This document shows positions 1-64,000 of a DNA stretch of 64,000 bases, in pieces. The translations under genes and the position numbers were made by a program. The notes below the pieces were generated by a model that made no database searches, was not told the origin of the DNA, and worked only from the letters and a program-made list of their open reading frames with translations. Within the stretch, counting starts at the first letter, position 1, and every line of letters begins with the position of its first letter. Origin of the DNA: Lamellibrachia columna (taxonomy: Eukaryota > Annelida > Polychaeta > Sabellida > Siboglinidae); contig OY759269.1 of assembly GCA_963662155.1 (NCBI GenBank), forward strand, positions 3,181,098-3,245,097, written 5' to 3'.

Positions 1-1555
1 GTTACCAACTCTACTGAAACCTTGTCATTGTTAGGTCAGTAAGACATATGTGGGCCAATTAGTATGAAGTGCCTTCTCGGTTACCAACTCTACTGAAACC
101 TTGTCATTGTTAGGTCAGTAGGACATATGTGGGCCAATTAGTATGAAGTGCCTTCTCGGTTACCAACTCTTCTGAAACCTTGTCATTGTTAGGTCAGTAA
201 GACATATGTGTGCCAATTAGTATGAAGTGCGTTCTCGGTTACCAACTCTACTGAAACCTTGTCATTGTTAGGTCAGTAAGACATATGTGGGCCAATTAGT
301 ATGAAGTGCCTTCTCGGTTACCAACTCTACTGAAACCTTGTCATTGTTAGGTCAGTAAGACATATGTGGGCCAATTAGTATGAAGTGCGTTCTCGGTTAC
401 CAACTCTACTGAAACCTTGTCATTGTTAGGTCAGTAAGACATATGTGGGCCAATTAGTATGAAGTGCCTTCTCGGTTACCAACTCTACTGAAACCTTGTC
501 ATTGTTAGGTCAGTAAGACATATGTGGGCCAATTAGTATGAAGTGCGTTCTCGGTTACCAACTCTACTGAAACCATCCTTGTCATTGTTAGGTCAGTAAG
601 ACATATGTGGGCCAATTAGTATGAAGTGTGTTCTCGGTTACCAACTCTACTGAAACCTTGTCATTGTTAGGTCAGTAAGACATATGTGGGCCAATTAGTA
701 TGAAGTGCCTTCTCGGTTACCAACTCTACTGAAACCTTGTCATTGTTAGGTCAGTAAGACATATGTGGGCCAATTAGTATGAAGTGCGTTCTCGGTTACC
801 AACTCTACTGAAACCTTGTCATTGTTAGGTCAGTAAGACATATGTGGGCCAATTAGTATGAAGTGCCTTCTCGGTTACCAACTCTACTGAAACCTTGTCA
901 TTGTTAGGTCAGTAAGACATATGTGGGCCAATTAGTATGAAGTGCGTTCTCGGTTACCAACTCTACTGAAACCTTGTCATTGTTAGGTCAGTAAGACATA
1001 TGTGGGCCAATTAGTATGAAGTGCCTTCTCGGTTACCAACTCTACTGAAACCTTGTCATTGTTAGGTCAGTAGGACATATGTGGGCCAATTAGTATGAAG
1101 TGCCTTCTCGGTTACCAACTCTTCTGAAACCTTGTCATTGTTAGGTCAGTAAGACATATGTGGGCCAATTAGTATGAAGTGCCTTCTCGGTTACCAACTC
1201 TACTGAAACCTTGTCATTGTTAGGTCAGTAAGACATATGTGGGCCAATTAGTATGAAGTGCCTTCTCGGTTACCAACTCTTCTGAAACCTTGTCATTGTT
1301 AGGTCAGTAAGACATATGTGGGCCAATTAGTATGAAGTGTGTTCTCGGTTACCAACTCTACTGAAACCTTGTCATTGTTAGGTCAGTAAGACATATGTGG
1401 GCCAATTAGTATGAAGTGCGTTCTCGGTTACCAACTCTACTGAAACCTTGTCATTGTTAGGTCAGTAGGACATATGTGGGCCAATTAGTATGAAGTGCCT
1501 TCTCGGTTACCAACTCTACTGAAACCTTGTCATTGTTAGGTCAGTAGGACATATG
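1..1555. repeat. 79-bp minisatellite, about 19.7 copies
   Basis: Near-identical units start GTTACCAACTCTACTGAAAC and end CCTTCTCG. The array is cut by the left edge of the window. One unit carries a 4-bp insertion near 574. It lies downstream of the last visible exon. Confidence 0.97.
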
Positions 1556-1821
1556 CACTGATGAAGAGGCAAAACAACGGAAGTGCATTTTGATCTGTGG
1601 TTTGTTGGATATGTGTCTAACTAACTTCGAACACACGAACTCTTCAACAGCAGATAATAACATTTCTCCGTCACCCGGGGCAGTGGTGTATTTGGGGTGG
1701 GGGTGGGGGTGGGGGGGGCATTGTGCTGTGCTTCCCTTTGGCTTAATTATACTTATCGCGTGTAACCTGCTGCGCCACTACATGGTAGCATTGTGAACTA
1801 ATGCGTGACTAAGTTGGCCCC

Positions 1822-1824
<3 letters not shown>
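1556..1824. other. Unique sequence downstream of the gene, nothing recognised
   Basis: There is a G-rich run near 1695-1720 and no coding or RNA signal that I can support. Confidence 0.5.
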
Positions 1825-1883
<59 letters not shown>

Positions 1884-1952
1884 GATACGATACGATACGA
1901 TACGATACGATACGATACGATACGATACGATACGATACGATACGATACGATA
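1825..1952. repeat. TA dinucleotide repeat joined to TACGA pentanucleotide repeat
   Basis: (TA)n runs to about 1882 and (TACGA)n to about 1950. The second motif differs by a CG insertion every five bases. Confidence 0.95.
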
Positions 1953-2109
1953 TGATACGAGTTTATTGTCCAATAAAACATTGGACAAGTTAGGTAAACG
2001 TGGTTAATAAAAGTAATACATACATTAAATAAGTTAATAAAGTAATAACAGTAATATATACATGAAAGTAGTCCATACAATATAATCATACTGCAATTAC
2101 AGACATAAA

Positions 2110-63840
<61,731 letters not shown>

Positions 63841-64000
63841 CTGCACGGAAACACGACGGATCACAGGAGGCTCAGTAACAACGTCTCGTCAACGTGAATA
63901 TGGTCAATCATCAAAGAAATCGATAGTTTAAAACTGGACAGAACAATGCACAGTACGTGTTAATCTAATGCATTGGTGACGAAATGGAGATCACGTGCTA
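63841..64000. other. Intron upstream of exon w1
   Basis: Unique sequence to the window edge; no further exon seen. Confidence 0.5.

Overview
The window is eukaryotic genomic DNA, most likely from a marine invertebrate. I favour a lophotrochozoan such as a mollusc, or possibly a lancelet, but the species cannot be settled from the sequence. The grounds are spliced exons with standard GT/AG borders, an extracellular animal-type protein (fibronectin-III-like modules, cadherin-like repeats, EGF domains, one transmembrane helix), several LINE fragments, and a very high load of micro- and minisatellites. No bacterial operons, tRNA, rRNA or CRISPR were seen.

One minus-strand gene accounts for all the credible host coding sequence. 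I reconstructed 45 consecutive exons, called w1 to w45 in transcript order from about 63840 down to about 2110. The gene begins beyond the right edge. Of the 44 splice junctions, 42 join in matching codon phase with recognisable donor and acceptor sites. w22/w23 needs a weak donor and w37/w38 is unresolved. Coding sequence in the window is about 8.6 kb (about 2,870 residues), roughly 13 percent of the DNA. The encoded protein runs in this order. About fourteen divergent FN3-like modules (W-x-F-x-D-P-E-S-G, then Y-x-V-x-V-x-A-x-N-x-A-G, then D-x-T-P-P) occupy w1-w29. A possible lectin/laminin-G-like region follows in w30-w32, then a Cys-rich segment and one more FN3-like module in w33-w35. w36-w41 are unrecognised and include a dibasic cleavage-like site. 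w42 and w43 hold a second dibasic site and cadherin/VCBS-like repeats. w43 and w44 hold two EGF domains and a transmembrane helix, and w45 a basic Ser/Thr-rich cytoplasmic tail. It looks like a large type I cell-surface protein. No named orthologue is claimed.

The introns are the striking part. Nearly every one carries a tandem array: 79-bp at 1-1555, 23-bp at 7.1-7.9 kb, 33-bp at 9.9-10.3 kb, 37-bp at 17.8-20.0 kb, 36-bp at 21.8-23.6 kb, 23-bp at 25.8-26.8 kb, 23-bp at 30.2-31.6 kb, 66-bp at 32.8-34.0 kb, 39-bp at 37.4-38.0 kb, 48-bp at 38.3-38.6 kb, 43-bp at 40.7-49.1 kb, 82-bp at 51.1-53.1 kb, 50-bp at 54.7-55.2 kb, 36-bp at 56.3-56.6 kb, 32-bp at 57.1-57.7 kb and 65-bp at 59.3-61.8 kb, plus microsatellites. 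Two origins can be read directly. Several arrays are amplified copies of this gene's own exon/intron borders and so carry extra donor or acceptor sites. Others grew inside LINE copies from a stretch of ORF2 or of the 3' UTR. Long reading frames inside arrays whose unit is a multiple of three are by-products, not genes.

Mobile elements are all 5'-truncated or decayed non-LTR retrotransposons. A jockey/CR1-like family has four copies, at 3.2-4.2 kb (+), 17.7-21.1 kb (-), 30.0-31.6 kb (+) and 39.1-40.3 kb (-). An L2/Rex-like family has two copies, at 27.3-28.0 kb (+) and 53.2-54.0 kb (+). Short LINE 3' ends lie near 8.4 and 29.5 kb. Intron stretches not listed are A/T-rich unique sequence in which nothing was recognised.
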